Below, in pieces: positions 1-8,219 of a stretch of DNA of 50,908 nt (position 1 is the stretch's first letter; each line of letters starts with the position of its first letter). The notes below the pieces were generated by a model. It worked only from the letters and a program-made list of their open reading frames with translations, was not told where the DNA came from and ran no database searches. The position numbers were made by a program, and so were the translations under genes. This DNA is from Companilactobacillus kedongensis (lineage in GTDB: Bacteria > Bacillota > Bacilli > Lactobacillales > Lactobacillaceae), in contig NZ_RHOR01000016.1 in the NCBI RefSeq assembly GCF_003946625.1, positions 1 to 50,908 on the forward strand, read 5' to 3'.

Positions 1-1
1 C

Positions 2-79
2 AGTTTTGGTAAGGTTAGATTCCCTGAATCCTTCAATGATCTTTAATTTATCAGACAAACTATATTTAGATAGAGACAC
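2..79 (-). CDS. IS3-family OrfA-like transposase, N-terminal fragment
   Basis: This frame runs off the left edge of the window; only about 26 codons are visible. It starts with GTG (77-79) behind a GGAGGG ribosome site (86-92) on the minus strand and reads SLSKYSLSDKLKIIEG followed by FRESNLTKT. That resembles the first helix of the helix-turn-helix OrfA proteins of IS3/IS150-type elements (pattern SKYS..xKLKI). A possible terminal inverted repeat lies just upstream at 125-149. The fragment is short, so the family call is an inference. A transposase of another HTH-containing family is possible. Confidence 0.45.
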   Translation of the reverse strand, partial: MSLSKYSLSDKLKIIEGFRESNLTKT

Positions 80-124
80 AAAAATCCCTCCATGGTTAAC
101 CAAATGAATTTATATTATTTCATT

Positions 125-149
125 TGACAACCATAAAGGGATTAACGCA
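125..149. repeat. Putative terminal inverted repeat of the left IS
   Basis: On the minus strand this reads TGCGTTAATCCCTTTATGG then TTGTCA. It keeps the TG...CCCTT...CA layout of IS150-group ends and matches about half of the 25 positions of the right-hand IS end at 50760-50784. It lies at the expected distance upstream of the OrfA-like start. The two ISs are therefore related but probably not identical. Confidence 0.45.
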
Positions 150-217
150 AAACGGTCGAACTGCAGGCAAACTTTTTTCTCTCCCGTAGGTGGCATACTT
201 TCATAAAATCTTCATAG

Positions 218-258
218 AATGTTGACGTTATGCCAACATTCAATATTTATACTATTTA
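218..258 (+). promoter_or_regulatory. Promoter with overlapping inverted repeat upstream of the arylsulfotransferase-like gene
   Basis: A -35-like TTGACG (222-227) is followed by A/T-rich -10 candidates (TATTTA with a 16-base spacer, or TATACT further on). A perfect 7-bp inverted repeat, AATGTTG (218-224) and CAACATT (234-240) with a 9-base spacer, overlaps the -35 box. That placement suits a repressor operator. No cognate regulator is adjacent. The stretch between the IS end (about 150) and here shows no other feature. Confidence 0.45.
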
Positions 259-298
259 TTGAATTGGGAAACATAAACATTAAGAAATGAGGGTAAGA

Positions 299-1951
299 AT
301 GAAAAGGAAACTGCCAATTATAGCCGCATTATTGACTTGTTTTGCATTAATTTTAGTTGCTTGTTCTAAGAGCAGTTCAACTGATAATGGCGTTTTATCT
401 ACGGAACAGATCAAGAAAAATATTGGTTCTAAATTGATCACTACTAGAGAGGATGCTCAGAAGTCTTTGACTAAAAAGTATCAGGAAAAAGTTAAGGACG
501 CATCTTATACGATGGATAATCCATATATTAAATTAAATCCGTATAAGACATCACCATTGACTGCTTTGGTAATTTTAAAAACTGATCAGGCTGCTAAAAT
601 CACTTATACAGTTGAGGGTAAAAGTGATGATACCAGTGTAACTAATACTGTGAACGGTGGGTACTCTAAGACGCATCAAGTACCAGTTGTTGGATTATAT
701 GCCAACTATAATAATACAGTTACTATGACAGCTACATATAAAGACGGTGCGACTTCTACACAAACAATAAACATTAAAACGGGCTCACTTCCTAAGTATA
801 TTAAGAGTGCTAAAATAACCGTTTCTAAAAATGATAAAACTAAAATGGACATTGGTAACAATAAACTAACTATTATTAATAGAACTACTAAAGAACCGTT
901 TGCAATTGATGCTGACGGTGAAGTTAGATGGTATTCAACTAATTACTCACAGCATACTATTGAGCAAATATCTAATGGACATATGCTGATTTTAACTAAG
1001 AAAAAAGTTGATACATCTGTTTACAATGATCTAATCGAAACTGATGTGTTAGGTCGAATTTATAAAGAATATAGTTTTAGTTCCGGGACTAAGTCTAATG
1101 ATTCTGGTAATTCTAAAGATGAAACCACTGTAATTCATCATGATTTAATAGAACTTCCAAACCATGATTTATTAGCGACGGTAAATGATGGATCGAAGTA
1201 TAAAGAGGATGTTATGGCACAAATTTCTCATAAAACCGGTAAAGTTGTTAAGGTTATCGATTTGAAGAAGATTTTGCCAAGCTCGATGTACAGAGAATAT
1301 AAGGCTGGATCAGATAATAAAATTGATTGGTTCCATCAAAATGCAGTGGATTATGATAAATCTGATAACAGTATTATGATTTCTGGACGTAATCAAGATA
1401 TGATAATTAAGCTTGATTACAAAACTAATAAAATAATTTGGATCTACAGTGGTAAAGCTAAGGCTACTTGGCCTAAGAAATATCGTGACAAGATCCTTAC
1501 ACCAACACAAGGAACGACGATAACTGGTGGTCAACATGGTCTTTATCTACTTAAGCATGATGGTGATAGTGAGGATATTATTCTTTATGACAATAATATC
1601 AACGTTACTAATGGCGATAAGAAGACTTCTGGTAAGTATTCTCAGGCCGTTGAGTACCATATAAATACTAAGAAAATGACGATCGACCAAACTTGGTCCT
1701 ATGGTAAGAGTTTGGGCAAGGCAAACTTCACAAGTATTATCGGTTATGCAGAACGTGAAACTAATGGTAATACACTAGTTGACTTTGGATTCAAGAATGG
1801 TGGTCAAGAAAGTAATATCATTGAAGTCGATGCTGATGGCAATCAAGTTTTCAATGTGACGGTCAAGAATGCATCATCCAAAGCGTATGCTTATCGTGCC
1901 TATCGAATTCCGTTCTATTCAAGTAAATATGTATTTGATGTTAATAAGTAA
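299..1951 (+). CDS. Aryl-sulfate sulfotransferase (AssT)-like lipoprotein
   Basis: A 550-residue predicted lipoprotein. The signal peptide ends in a lipobox (LVAC, about residue 22), so it should be anchored outside the membrane. An N-terminal beta-rich region (about 60-160) precedes a propeller-like catalytic part. Known AssT enzymes move sulfate between phenolic compounds through a covalent histidine. Candidate equivalents of the catalytic set are visible: HHD (about 280), WFHQN (about 346), SGRNQD (about 363) and GGQHG (about 412). I chose ATG at 299 because GAGGG lies 5 bases upstream; an in-frame ATG at 287 has no such site. The gene is monocistronic, with its own promoter and terminator, and sits next to an IS. 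The family call is fairly secure; the physiological substrate is unknown. Confidence 0.8.
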   Translation: MKRKLPIIAALLTCFALILVACSKSSSTDNGVLSTEQIKKNIGSKLITTREDAQKSLTKKYQEKVKDASYTMDNPYIKLNPYKTSPLTALVILKTDQAAKITYTVEGKSDDTSVTNTVNGGYSKTHQVPVVGLYANYNNTVTMTATYKDGATSTQTINIKTGSLPKYIKSAKITVSKNDKTKMDIGNNKLTIINRTTKEPFAIDADGEVRWYSTNYSQHTIEQISNGHMLILTKKKVDTSVYNDLIETDVLGRIYKEYSFSSGTKSNDSGNSKDETTVIHHDLIELPNHDLLATVNDGSKYKEDVMAQISHKTGKVVKVIDLKKILPSSMYREYKAGSDNKIDWFHQNAVDYDKSDNSIMISGRNQDMIIKLDYKTNKIIWIYSGKAKATWPKKYRDKILTPTQGTTITGGQHGLYLLKHDGDSEDIILYDNNINVTNGDKKTSGKYSQAVEYHINTKKMTIDQTWSYGKSLGKANFTSIIGYAERETNGNTLVDFGFKNGGQESNIIEVDADGNQVFNVTVKNASSKAYAYRAYRIPFYSSKYVFDVNK

Positions 1952-1952
1952 A

Positions 1953-1993
1953 AAAACTGAACCGGAGAGTTTATCTCCAGTTCAGTTTTTTAT
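1953..1993 (+). terminator. Rho-independent terminator of the AssT-like gene
   Basis: The arms AACTGAAC and GGAGA pair with TCTCC and GTTCAGTT, followed by a T-run. The rest of the gap up to 2259 is A/T-rich and shows no gene. Confidence 0.9.
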
Positions 1994-2259
1994 TAACAGA
2001 AAATTATATCATAAAATAGTTCACAAAATGGTTCATATTTTCATGCAAAATTTTAGTTAAATTGAAAAGATTATTAATAGTGTTAGGTTCATAATAAGGT
2101 AAATAAACGAAATATACATATAATTTTCATAAATACTAAATATCAGTTCAAAAAACAATTTAAATGTTTTCTATGAATAGTATAAAATTATTGTGCTAGT
2201 TTATTGAGTAAAACCATTTATGTAAATGTGGCTATTTGTTACTAAAGGGGACATGAATT

Positions 2260-2535
2260 ATGAAAAGGGAAAATTTTGAAAGATTGTTGGTTGAACAGGC
2301 TAACAATCCTCAAGCCAAGATTGCGTTTGAAATAGAAAAGGCCAAGCTGGATATTTCTACTTTAGTGATAGAAACTAGACGAGCAGCGGGGATAACTCAA
2401 TCTGAGTTAGCTTCTCGAGTCAAAGTGCCACAATCGACTGTTGCCAGGATCGAAAACTGTGAGAATACGAGTATCGACACTTTGAGCAAGGTCGCTTCAG
2501 CGTTAGATAAAAAATTGATCATTAATTTTGCATAG
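2260..2535 (+). CDS. Orphan HigA-like XRE-family antitoxin/regulator
   Basis: A 91-residue protein. The C-terminal half is a helix-turn-helix of the Cro/C1 type (TQSELASRVKVPQSTVARIE, about 46-65) followed by NTSIDTLSKVASAL. The N-terminal part (KIAFEIEKAKLDIS) resembles the antitoxin of the HigBA module at 29784-30408 in this same window. Toxin genes of this family normally lie immediately upstream or downstream; here none is present in about 300 bases on either side. It may be a solitary antitoxin, a remnant of a module, or a free-standing regulator. The ribosome site is AAGGGG (2244-2249). A strong terminator follows directly. Confidence 0.8.
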   Translation: MKRENFERLLVEQANNPQAKIAFEIEKAKLDISTLVIETRRAAGITQSELASRVKVPQSTVARIENCENTSIDTLSKVASALDKKLIINFA

Positions 2536-2565
2536 AAAAAGCTATCCTTCACAGGATAGCTTTTT
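2536..2565. terminator. Bidirectional terminator between convergent genes
   Basis: AAAAAGCTATCC pairs perfectly with GGATAGCTTTTT around a 6-base loop. It serves the XRE gene on the plus strand and the membrane-protein gene on the minus strand, whose stop codon it touches. Confidence 0.92.
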
Positions 2566-3964
2566 ATTTGTTATTCTTTTCATTGATCAATTTAACTTTA
2601 TGTTTAATTTGCTTGTCGAATGATTTCATCAAGTCATCACGATTATGGGTTTTAGCTTTAGCTTTACGCATTGCATCCGTCCAATCCCAATAGTTGATAG
2701 CAACGAATTTACGTTCAGGGTGACGAACATATAAAGCATTGTAAACAGCATCGTTTTCTACTGGGGCTGGTAACCAGATGTAATTAGTATCACGATATTG
2801 CAGCATGTAGTATGTGTCTCGATCAACAGTATTTTGATAATTTGTGTAATCGATCGATGTGTTAAAACTGCGACCATAGTCATGGGCCAAGGAGTCCATT
2901 CTGATACCAAGAATTAAAAAGATAATTGTCATTATTGGTAATAGTAACTTCTCAAAACGGCCGCTTATTAAATCCAAATTGATAGCGATGATGGCTGCAC
3001 CAAAGACAAAGCTGGTAAACATACATCTAGAACCAAATGGTGAGACAACTAAGAATGGAGCCAGTGCAACAGCTGCAAAGATAAGCAGAGTATAGTTGAC
3101 TACTTTACGCTTAAAGTCCTTTAGACGGTAAGTATATAGGACAACAGCGGTAACAAATATCAAACCGGCAACAATAATCAAAGCTAGAAACTTAGGTGTA
3201 TAGGTATTTCTCATGTAACTGATGATCGTATCACCAGCATTTGAACCGGTAACATGACGATAGCTGTCTGTCCCAGTTAGAACCTTGATATAGGCACCGT
3301 TGATAAACATCAGAATAGCACCAATAAAATTACCTAACAGTATGTAATTGAATAATCTCTTTGCGCCATCGTAAAAATGTTTTCTGAAAAATAGCCAGAT
3401 AACAACACTGATAAAGCAATTTAGCAGTGTCATATGTTCAGCAAACATTTGTGTTGCGATTGAGGCAAGAAATGTTAAGAAGGTAATGGTTCTATAATAA
3501 TGAACGTCTTTTCTATCATAGTTTTTGAGGAACAAATACAATAGGAACAACGGGAAAATTACTGATGGTACATAGTTTGCAAATCCCGCATGCCAACCTA
3601 GGGTTTGTCTAAAGATAGACTTAGGTGCGATGATCAAAAATACAGCCATGATCGAAGCTGTAAATAAACCTATGAATTTAGGCTTGGATAGCTGATCGTG
3701 AATCTTTTGGATCATATACACAATTAAAGTAGAGAATAGCCCGTAAGCCAAGAATGCGACAGGTTTTACCTTCGTCATAACGATGACTAATAAATCACCC
3801 AGATAACGGCCATCATATGTAAGAAAGTGTCCTTCTGGGAAATAATTATGTCCCCAATAGCTGCCCCAATTTAGGTCATCACCAGTAAGTGGCATCCAAA
3901 ATCCAATCAGGCCAAAAACAATGAATAAAATAATATAGAAGCTTAACTTTGTTGTTCGTTTCAT
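2564..3964 (-). CDS. Polytopic membrane protein, DUF6056-like (possible GT-C-type glycosyltransferase fold)
   Basis: A 466-residue protein with about 10-11 hydrophobic segments. The first extracytoplasmic loop after the first membrane segment holds MPLTGDDLNWGSYWG (about 24-38). An acidic pair in that loop is typical of GT-C glycosyltransferases that use lipid-linked sugars, and of DUF6056-type proteins in lactobacilli and streptococci. The C-terminal region (about 375-466) is soluble, contains WLPAPVENDAVYNALYVRHP, and ends in a lysine-rich tail. It stands alone between a bidirectional terminator and the divergent rbs operon. Function is not known; surface glycan decoration is a guess from the fold. 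Confidence 0.6.
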   Translation of the reverse strand: MKRTTKLSFYIILFIVFGLIGFWMPLTGDDLNWGSYWGHNYFPEGHFLTYDGRYLGDLLVIVMTKVKPVAFLAYGLFSTLIVYMIQKIHDQLSKPKFIGLFTASIMAVFLIIAPKSIFRQTLGWHAGFANYVPSVIFPLFLLYLFLKNYDRKDVHYYRTITFLTFLASIATQMFAEHMTLLNCFISVVIWLFFRKHFYDGAKRLFNYILLGNFIGAILMFINGAYIKVLTGTDSYRHVTGSNAGDTIISYMRNTYTPKFLALIIVAGLIFVTAVVLYTYRLKDFKRKVVNYTLLIFAAVALAPFLVVSPFGSRCMFTSFVFGAAIIAINLDLISGRFEKLLLPIMTIIFLILGIRMDSLAHDYGRSFNTSIDYTNYQNTVDRDTYYMLQYRDTNYIWLPAPVENDAVYNALYVRHPERKFVAINYWDWTDAMRKAKAKTHNRDDLMKSFDKQIKHKVKLINEKNNK

Positions 3965-4039
3965 TTAAATGTATCCTTAATCTTTAATGTCTCTAATAAG
4001 AATAGCTTTTATCCTTAATTCAAGCAATAAATATTTAGA

Positions 4040-4061
4040 CAAATTGGAGCGTACCAATTTG
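4040..4061. repeat. 8-bp inverted repeat in the divergent intergenic region
   Basis: CAAATTGG and CCAATTTG are separated by 6 bases (AGCGTA). The site lies between the divergent starts of the membrane-protein gene and rbsD, upstream of the rbs promoter. It has no T-run, so it is more likely a protein-binding site than a terminator. Confidence 0.5.
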
Positions 4062-4071
4062 GTTATATCTA

Positions 4072-4119
4072 TTTACTATCAAAATTTATGATGTTAAAAT
4101 GTCTATGCAAACGATTACA
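4072..4119 (+). promoter_or_regulatory. rbsDK promoter with cre/LacI-type operator
   Basis: TTTACT (4072-4077), a 17-base spacer and TAAAAT (4095-4100) form a good sigma-A promoter. TGCAAACGATTACA (4106-4119) matches the CcpA cre consensus TGWAANCGNTNWCA at all but one position and lies just after the -10 box. This is a repression position for CcpA or for a LacI-family ribose repressor (RbsR). Confidence 0.75.
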
Positions 4120-4136
4120 GAAAAGGTGAGTGTTTC

Positions 4137-4532
4137 ATGAAAAAAACAAGAGTTATTAATTCTGACATTTCACGTGTTATTGCCCAAATGGGTCACTTCG
4201 ACACTTTGAGTATAGGTGACGCTGGAATGCCCGTTCCTGAAGAAACTGAGAAAATCGACTTGGCGGTTGAAGCAGGGTTACCAAGTTTCATTCAGGTTCT
4301 TGAAAATGTTTTGAGCGAATTACAAGTTCAAAAGGTATACTTAGCTGAAGAAATGAAACTACAAAATCCTGACCAGCTTAATGCGGTAAAAAATCTTATT
4401 GGCGATACGCCGATCGAATTTATTGCTCACGATCAGATGAAACAAGATTTGAAGAACAATAAAGCATTTATCCGTACTGGTGAGGAAACACCATATTCCA
4501 ACATTATTTTGGAAAGTGGCGTTGTATTTTAA
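4137..4532 (+). CDS. rbsD: D-ribose pyranase
   Basis: A 131-residue protein of the RbsD/FucU family, full length. It interconverts the pyranose and furanose forms of D-ribose so that ribokinase receives its substrate. The N-terminus [19 protein letters not shown] contains the conserved active-site histidine, followed by [10 protein letters not shown], a hallmark of the family. The C-terminal [16 protein letters not shown] is also typical. It is the first gene of a two-gene operon with rbsK, which starts 18 bases after its stop. No ribose transporter gene is next to it. Confidence 0.96.
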   Translation: MKKTRVINSDISRVIAQMGHFDTLSIGDAGMPVPEETEKIDLAVEAGLPSFIQVLENVLSELQVQKVYLAEEMKLQNPDQLNAVKNLIGDTPIEFIAHDQMKQDLKNNKAFIRTGEETPYSNIILESGVVF

Positions 4533-4550
4533 CTACTGAGAGGAAATTAA

Positions 4551-5462
4551 ATGAAAAAAATAGTTGTCTTAGGTTCAATTAATATTGATACGATTTTAAA
4601 TATCGAAAGACTACCATTACCCGGCGAAACTATGGCTATGCATGACCGTTCGATCGCTGGTGGCGGTAAGGGCGCTAACCAGGCTATTGCGTCGGTACGT
4701 GCAGGATCAGAAACATCTTTTATAGCTAAGATAGGTAACGACCACGCAGCAGATTTTATGATGAATACGTTTAAAAGTGACGGATTGAACATAGATAATG
4801 TTACAATAGATAAGAATGCTGGTACTGGTAAGGCTTACATTCTGCTTGATGAGCATGGTCAAAATAGTATTTTGATCTATGGTGGTGCCAATCAAACCAT
4901 TACGGCGCAAGATGTGGATAATGCGTCAAATGCTATCAGTGAAGCGGATTGTTTGATTGCTCAGTTTGAAGTACCAGTTCCCGCTATTATTGAATCTTTT
5001 AAAATTGCAAAGGCTAATAATGTATTAACTATCCTTAACCCTGCACCAGCCAAAAAAGATATTCCAGCTGAATTATTGGAGCTGACAGATATTATTACTC
5101 CCAACGAAACGGAAGCTGAGGCTATTACAGGAATAAAGGTAGTTGATGAAGCTTCTATGAAGGAAGCTGCAGATAAAATGCATGAAATGGGTGTAGGAAT
5201 CGTCTTGATAACTGTCGGTTCTAAAGGCTCGTTCTATTCATTAGAAGATCATAGTTACGGTTTTGTTGATGCTTTTAAAGTTAAAGCTGTCGATACAACT
5301 GCTGCTGGTGATACTTTTATTGGATACTTGGCATCGCAATTACATAAAGAACTTGATAACCTGGAAGGTGCGATGAGGTTTGCTAACAAAGCCTCGTCGA
5401 TCACCGTTCAAGAGAAGGGTGCGCAAAATTCTATACCTTATCATAATCAGGTAGAATTTTAA
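4551..5462 (+). CDS. rbsK: Ribokinase
   Basis: A 303-residue PfkB-family sugar kinase that phosphorylates D-ribose to ribose-5-phosphate, feeding the pentose phosphate or phosphoketolase pathway. It has the N-terminal signature GSINIDTIL, the GGKGANQA substrate motif (about 38-45) and the C-terminal catalytic signature DTTAAGDTFIGY with the catalytic Asp (about 248). Length is normal for the family. It is cotranscribed with rbsD. I see no clear terminator after it; the next promoter (csp) starts within 40 bases. Confidence 0.96.
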   Translation: MKKIVVLGSINIDTILNIERLPLPGETMAMHDRSIAGGGKGANQAIASVRAGSETSFIAKIGNDHAADFMMNTFKSDGLNIDNVTIDKNAGTGKAYILLDEHGQNSILIYGGANQTITAQDVDNASNAISEADCLIAQFEVPVPAIIESFKIAKANNVLTILNPAPAKKDIPAELLELTDIITPNETEAEAITGIKVVDEASMKEAADKMHEMGVGIVLITVGSKGSFYSLEDHSYGFVDAFKVKAVDTTAAGDTFIGYLASQLHKELDNLEGAMRFANKASSITVQEKGAQNSIPYHNQVEF

Positions 5463-5497
5463 AAATCCGAATTATTTTAGGAGTTTGCTCTGTAATG

Positions 5498-5644
5498 ATT
5501 GTAAAGAGCTAAAATCCATGTTAGAATAAATGTTGTATTTTTGAATGGTTAATGGTTCGAATGGTTTTGGTTTCTGAAGACTTTCTTCCATGATGTACCA
5601 CGAAATAATGCACAAATATATGAATTATCAGGAGGAACAGTCTG
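5498..5644 (+). promoter_or_regulatory. csp promoter and long 5' leader
   Basis: TTGTAA (5498-5503), a 17-base spacer and TAGAAT (5521-5526) give a start near 5533 and a leader of roughly 110 bases. Long, structured leaders are typical of cold-shock genes, where they control translation with temperature. The leader contains repeated AATGGTT units (about 5543-5563). Confidence 0.65.
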
Positions 5645-5845
5645 ATGGAACACGGAACAGTTAAATGGTTTAACGCCGAAAAAGGTTATGGTTTTATTAC
5701 TCGCGAGGATGGTAGTGATGTATTCGTACATTTCTCAGCAATCCAAGGCGACGGTTACAAGACTTTGGAAGAAGGTCAAGCCGTTACATTCGATATCGAA
5801 GATAGCGATCGCGGACCACAAGCATCAAACGTTAATAAGGCATAA
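5645..5845 (+). CDS. CspA-family cold-shock protein
   Basis: A 66-residue single cold-shock domain (OB fold), complete. RNP1 (KGYGFITR, about 13-20) and RNP2 (VFVHFSAI, about 26-33) are intact. Such proteins bind single-stranded RNA and DNA and act as RNA chaperones at low temperature or in growth transitions. The ribosome site is a perfect AGGAGG (5630-5635). It is monocistronic with a long leader and a strong terminator. Lactobacilli usually carry several csp paralogs, so I do not assign a letter. Confidence 0.97.
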   Translation: MEHGTVKWFNAEKGYGFITREDGSDVFVHFSAIQGDGYKTLEEGQAVTFDIEDSDRGPQASNVNKA

Positions 5846-5864
5846 TAACTTATAATAATGTTTA

Positions 5865-5894
5865 AAAACCAACTCACATGAGTTGGTTTTTTTT
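5865..5894 (+). terminator. csp terminator
   Basis: AAAACCAACTCA pairs with TGAGTTGGTTTT around CA, followed by a long T-run. Confidence 0.93.
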
Positions 5895-5975
5895 GTGCCC
5901 TAAACTATAAATTTACAAAACTTAAACGGTTAATATATAAAATTATTTTAGAATATTTTTCATATGAGGTTTTAT

Positions 5976-7172
5976 ATGGAAAATTGGAAAAGAAATTTTA
6001 GAGTTCTATGGTTTGGCAGTTTGCTGACTGATATGGGAAATGCCATGACTTTGCCGTTTATGGTTTTGTATATTGATACTTTAGGCGATTTTACTCGTTC
6101 TCAGAGCAATATGTTCGGAGCTTTGGCGTTTTCATTAACGTATTTATTTAAAGCTTTGGCTGCACCTTTATGGGGTAAATTAGCAGATCAAAAAGGCCGT
6201 AAGCTGATGTGCTTACGTGCCTCAGGTGTTATGACGTTGACTATACTTTTAGTAGGTGTATCGCCAAATGTCTGGTGTGTTATATTATTTAGAAGTCTTC
6301 AAGGTGTTTTTTCTGGATATATCAATAACGCTAATGCGCTAATATCCACCAGTGTTCCTGAATGCATTCGTGGTAAATCAATGAGTAAGTTAGTGACCGG
6401 TAGCGTTAGTGGAACCTTGATTGGTCCTGTCATTGGAGGCTTTTTGGCTGCCTTTATGGGCTATCGGGAAATCTTCTTTGTTACAAGTATTTGTATGGCA
6501 ATAGTTTTTTTAACTACCTTGATTTGGGTCAAAGAAGATTTTATACCGATAAAGAAATCCGATCTGTTGCCATTGATACCAGAAATTAACCGGATCGGTT
6601 GGGGCTTTTTGACCGTATTATTAATTAGCTTTTTATCTATTCAGGCGACGATTGCTTCAGTAACGCCCATGATCAGTCTGCTGGTTAAGGAATTATTGCC
6701 TACTGGATATAATTTAAGTATTACAACAGGAGTAGTTGCAGCCATGCCGGGATTGGCTACTATTTTGATTGCAGGATCTGTTGGAACCATTTTAGATAAA
6801 ATAGGTGCCCAAAAAAGTTTGCTTATTTTTATGAGTTTTGCAGTAATCTGTTTATTTATGACTAGTATGATTCAAAATATTTGGCAATTAGCTATTTTTA
6901 GACTGCTTGTGGGTATCACTGATGCTGCATTATTGCCGGCTTTACAGGTTATGACCGTTCAAATGGTGCCTAGTTTTATTTTTGGTCGGATTTTTAGCTT
7001 TAATCAGTCCGCACAGTCGATGGGCAGCGTGATAGGACCAATTTGTGCGGCACTTATCTCGAGTGGATTTGGTTATAAAGCAATCTTTGTATTTGGATCT
7101 TTAGTGGAACTAGTTGCGTTATTAGGCTGGATTCTTTATTACCGACTACACTCCCAAAGACAAACGAGCTAA
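5976..7172 (+). CDS. MFS drug-efflux-type transporter (DHA1/TetA-like)
   Basis: A 398-residue protein with 12 predicted membrane segments. The loop between segments 2 and 3 carries the MFS signature GKLADQKGRKLM (about 68-79). The antiporter motif C region is seen as GTLIGPVIGGFLAA (about 148-161). It resembles the MdtG/TetA-type exporters of Firmicutes, usually proton-coupled drug or solute efflux; the substrate cannot be told from sequence. I chose ATG at 5976 with GAGG 5 bases upstream; the longer frame from 5964 lacks a site. Its 3' end overlaps the convergent MIP18-family gene by 27 bases. Confidence 0.85.
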   Translation: MENWKRNFRVLWFGSLLTDMGNAMTLPFMVLYIDTLGDFTRSQSNMFGALAFSLTYLFKALAAPLWGKLADQKGRKLMCLRASGVMTLTILLVGVSPNVWCVILFRSLQGVFSGYINNANALISTSVPECIRGKSMSKLVTGSVSGTLIGPVIGGFLAAFMGYREIFFVTSICMAIVFLTTLIWVKEDFIPIKKSDLLPLIPEINRIGWGFLTVLLISFLSIQATIASVTPMISLLVKELLPTGYNLSITTGVVAAMPGLATILIAGSVGTILDKIGAQKSLLIFMSFAVICLFMTSMIQNIWQLAIFRLLVGITDAALLPALQVMTVQMVPSFIFGRIFSFNQSAQSMGSVIGPICAALISSGFGYKAIFVFGSLVELVALLGWILYYRLHSQRQTS

Positions 7173-7439
7173 TTTACTCATCCTTTCTTTTGTCCAGACC
7201 GGGTCCCAAACTAAATCAATAATACAATTAGTTATGCCGTCGAGGTTTTCGACGGCTTTTTTTGTTTTGGAGACGATACTTTCGCCATATTGGCAACTGC
7301 GTGTTGGCATAGTCATTGTGATCGTGCAGGTATTGTCGTTTAGATTAATATTGTAGATCAATCCTAAATTAACAATATCAATTTTCATATCAGGATCGAC
7401 AATTTTGGATAGAACTTGTTCGACAGTTTGATTATTCAT
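7146..7439 (-). CDS. MIP18-family (DUF59) metal-sulfur cluster assembly protein
   Basis: A 97-residue protein of the MIP18/PaaD-like family, whose members help assemble or deliver Fe-S clusters. It has the hallmark VDPDMKIDIVNLGLIYNI (about 14-31), the TRSCQYGE segment with the single cysteine (about 46-53) and the C-terminal DLVWDPVWTKERMSKLARLSLG. The start at 7439 follows an AGGAG site; a longer frame to 7466 is unlikely. It converges on, and overlaps, the MFS gene. It stands apart from any suf genes in this window. Confidence 0.9.
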   Translation of the reverse strand: MNNQTVEQVLSKIVDPDMKIDIVNLGLIYNINLNDNTCTITMTMPTRSCQYGESIVSKTKKAVENLDGITNCIIDLVWDPVWTKERMSKLARLSLGV

Positions 7440-7531
7440 ATAAAGGACTCCTTTGATATATTTCATTTTGTCATAATTTTTTCAAATCTATCAGCTATAA
7501 TGATAACAATAACAAAAAAGGACTTAAGAGA

Positions 7532-8167
7532 TTGCCACAAAGAAGAAATCACACTCGACGTAGGCGGGGTAAAACTAAATATAATCAAACGCTGATCATT
7601 TTTTTGACAGCTCTTATTTTGATCAGTGCAGGAATTTTTGGCTATCATCGTTATCGAGAGTATAGGCAAGAGGCTCAAACTGAGCAGGTTGCAACTGAAC
7701 ATAATGCTTTTGTCAAAAAAGTGGCGCCATACGCAATATATCTGGGTAAAGAATATGGAGTTCTGCCAAGCATTACGATTGCTCAGGCTATTCTCGAAAG
7801 CGATTGGGGCAGAAGTACCTTAGCTAAAGATTATAATAACTATTTTGGTGTCAAAGGGACTGACCCCAATAACACCAAAGTTTTACAAACTAAAGAATAT
7901 ACCAATGGACAATGGGTGACGATCAATGGTCGTTTTAGGGTTTATTCGGATTATCGCGAATCAATGAAGGATCATGCTGAATTGTTAGTTAATGGAACGA
8001 CGTGGAACTCTCAGCAATATCAACAAGTGCTTCATTCTAAAGATTACATTGAGGCGGCCGTGGCTTTACAAACGGACGGATATGCGACCGATCCTGGCTA
8101 TACTACTAAAATCATTCGTGTTATTCAGAAATATAATCTAAAAAAATATGACGAAGGCATCAAGTGA
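7532..8167 (+). CDS. Membrane-anchored N-acetylglucosaminidase (peptidoglycan hydrolase)
   Basis: A 211-residue protein with a very basic N-terminus (PQRRNHTRRRRGKTK), one membrane segment (about 21-40) and a Glucosaminidase domain (about 70-200). The catalytic glutamate is in AILESDWG (about 86-93), followed by NNYFGVKG, the usual substrate-binding segment. No LysM or SH3b wall-binding domain is present, so the protein is probably tethered to the membrane and acts on nearby peptidoglycan. It starts with TTG behind AAGGA (7518-7522). It lies just upstream of xpt with a short gap. Confidence 0.88.
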   Translation: MPQRRNHTRRRRGKTKYNQTLIIFLTALILISAGIFGYHRYREYRQEAQTEQVATEHNAFVKKVAPYAIYLGKEYGVLPSITIAQAILESDWGRSTLAKDYNNYFGVKGTDPNNTKVLQTKEYTNGQWVTINGRFRVYSDYRESMKDHAELLVNGTTWNSQQYQQVLHSKDYIEAAVALQTDGYATDPGYTTKIIRVIQKYNLKKYDEGIK

Positions 8168-8219
8168 AAAAGAAAAATATGATAGACTCTAATTAATAAT
8201 TATTGTGGGAGATAGTGTT

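Noticed and set aside
1310-1537. 75-codon antisense frame inside the arylsulfotransferase-like gene
   Set aside because: No ribosome site, lies fully inside a gene with strong motifs on the other strand.
8168-8219. Purine riboswitch before xpt
   Set aside because: The gap is only about 50 bases and lacks the aptamer core.
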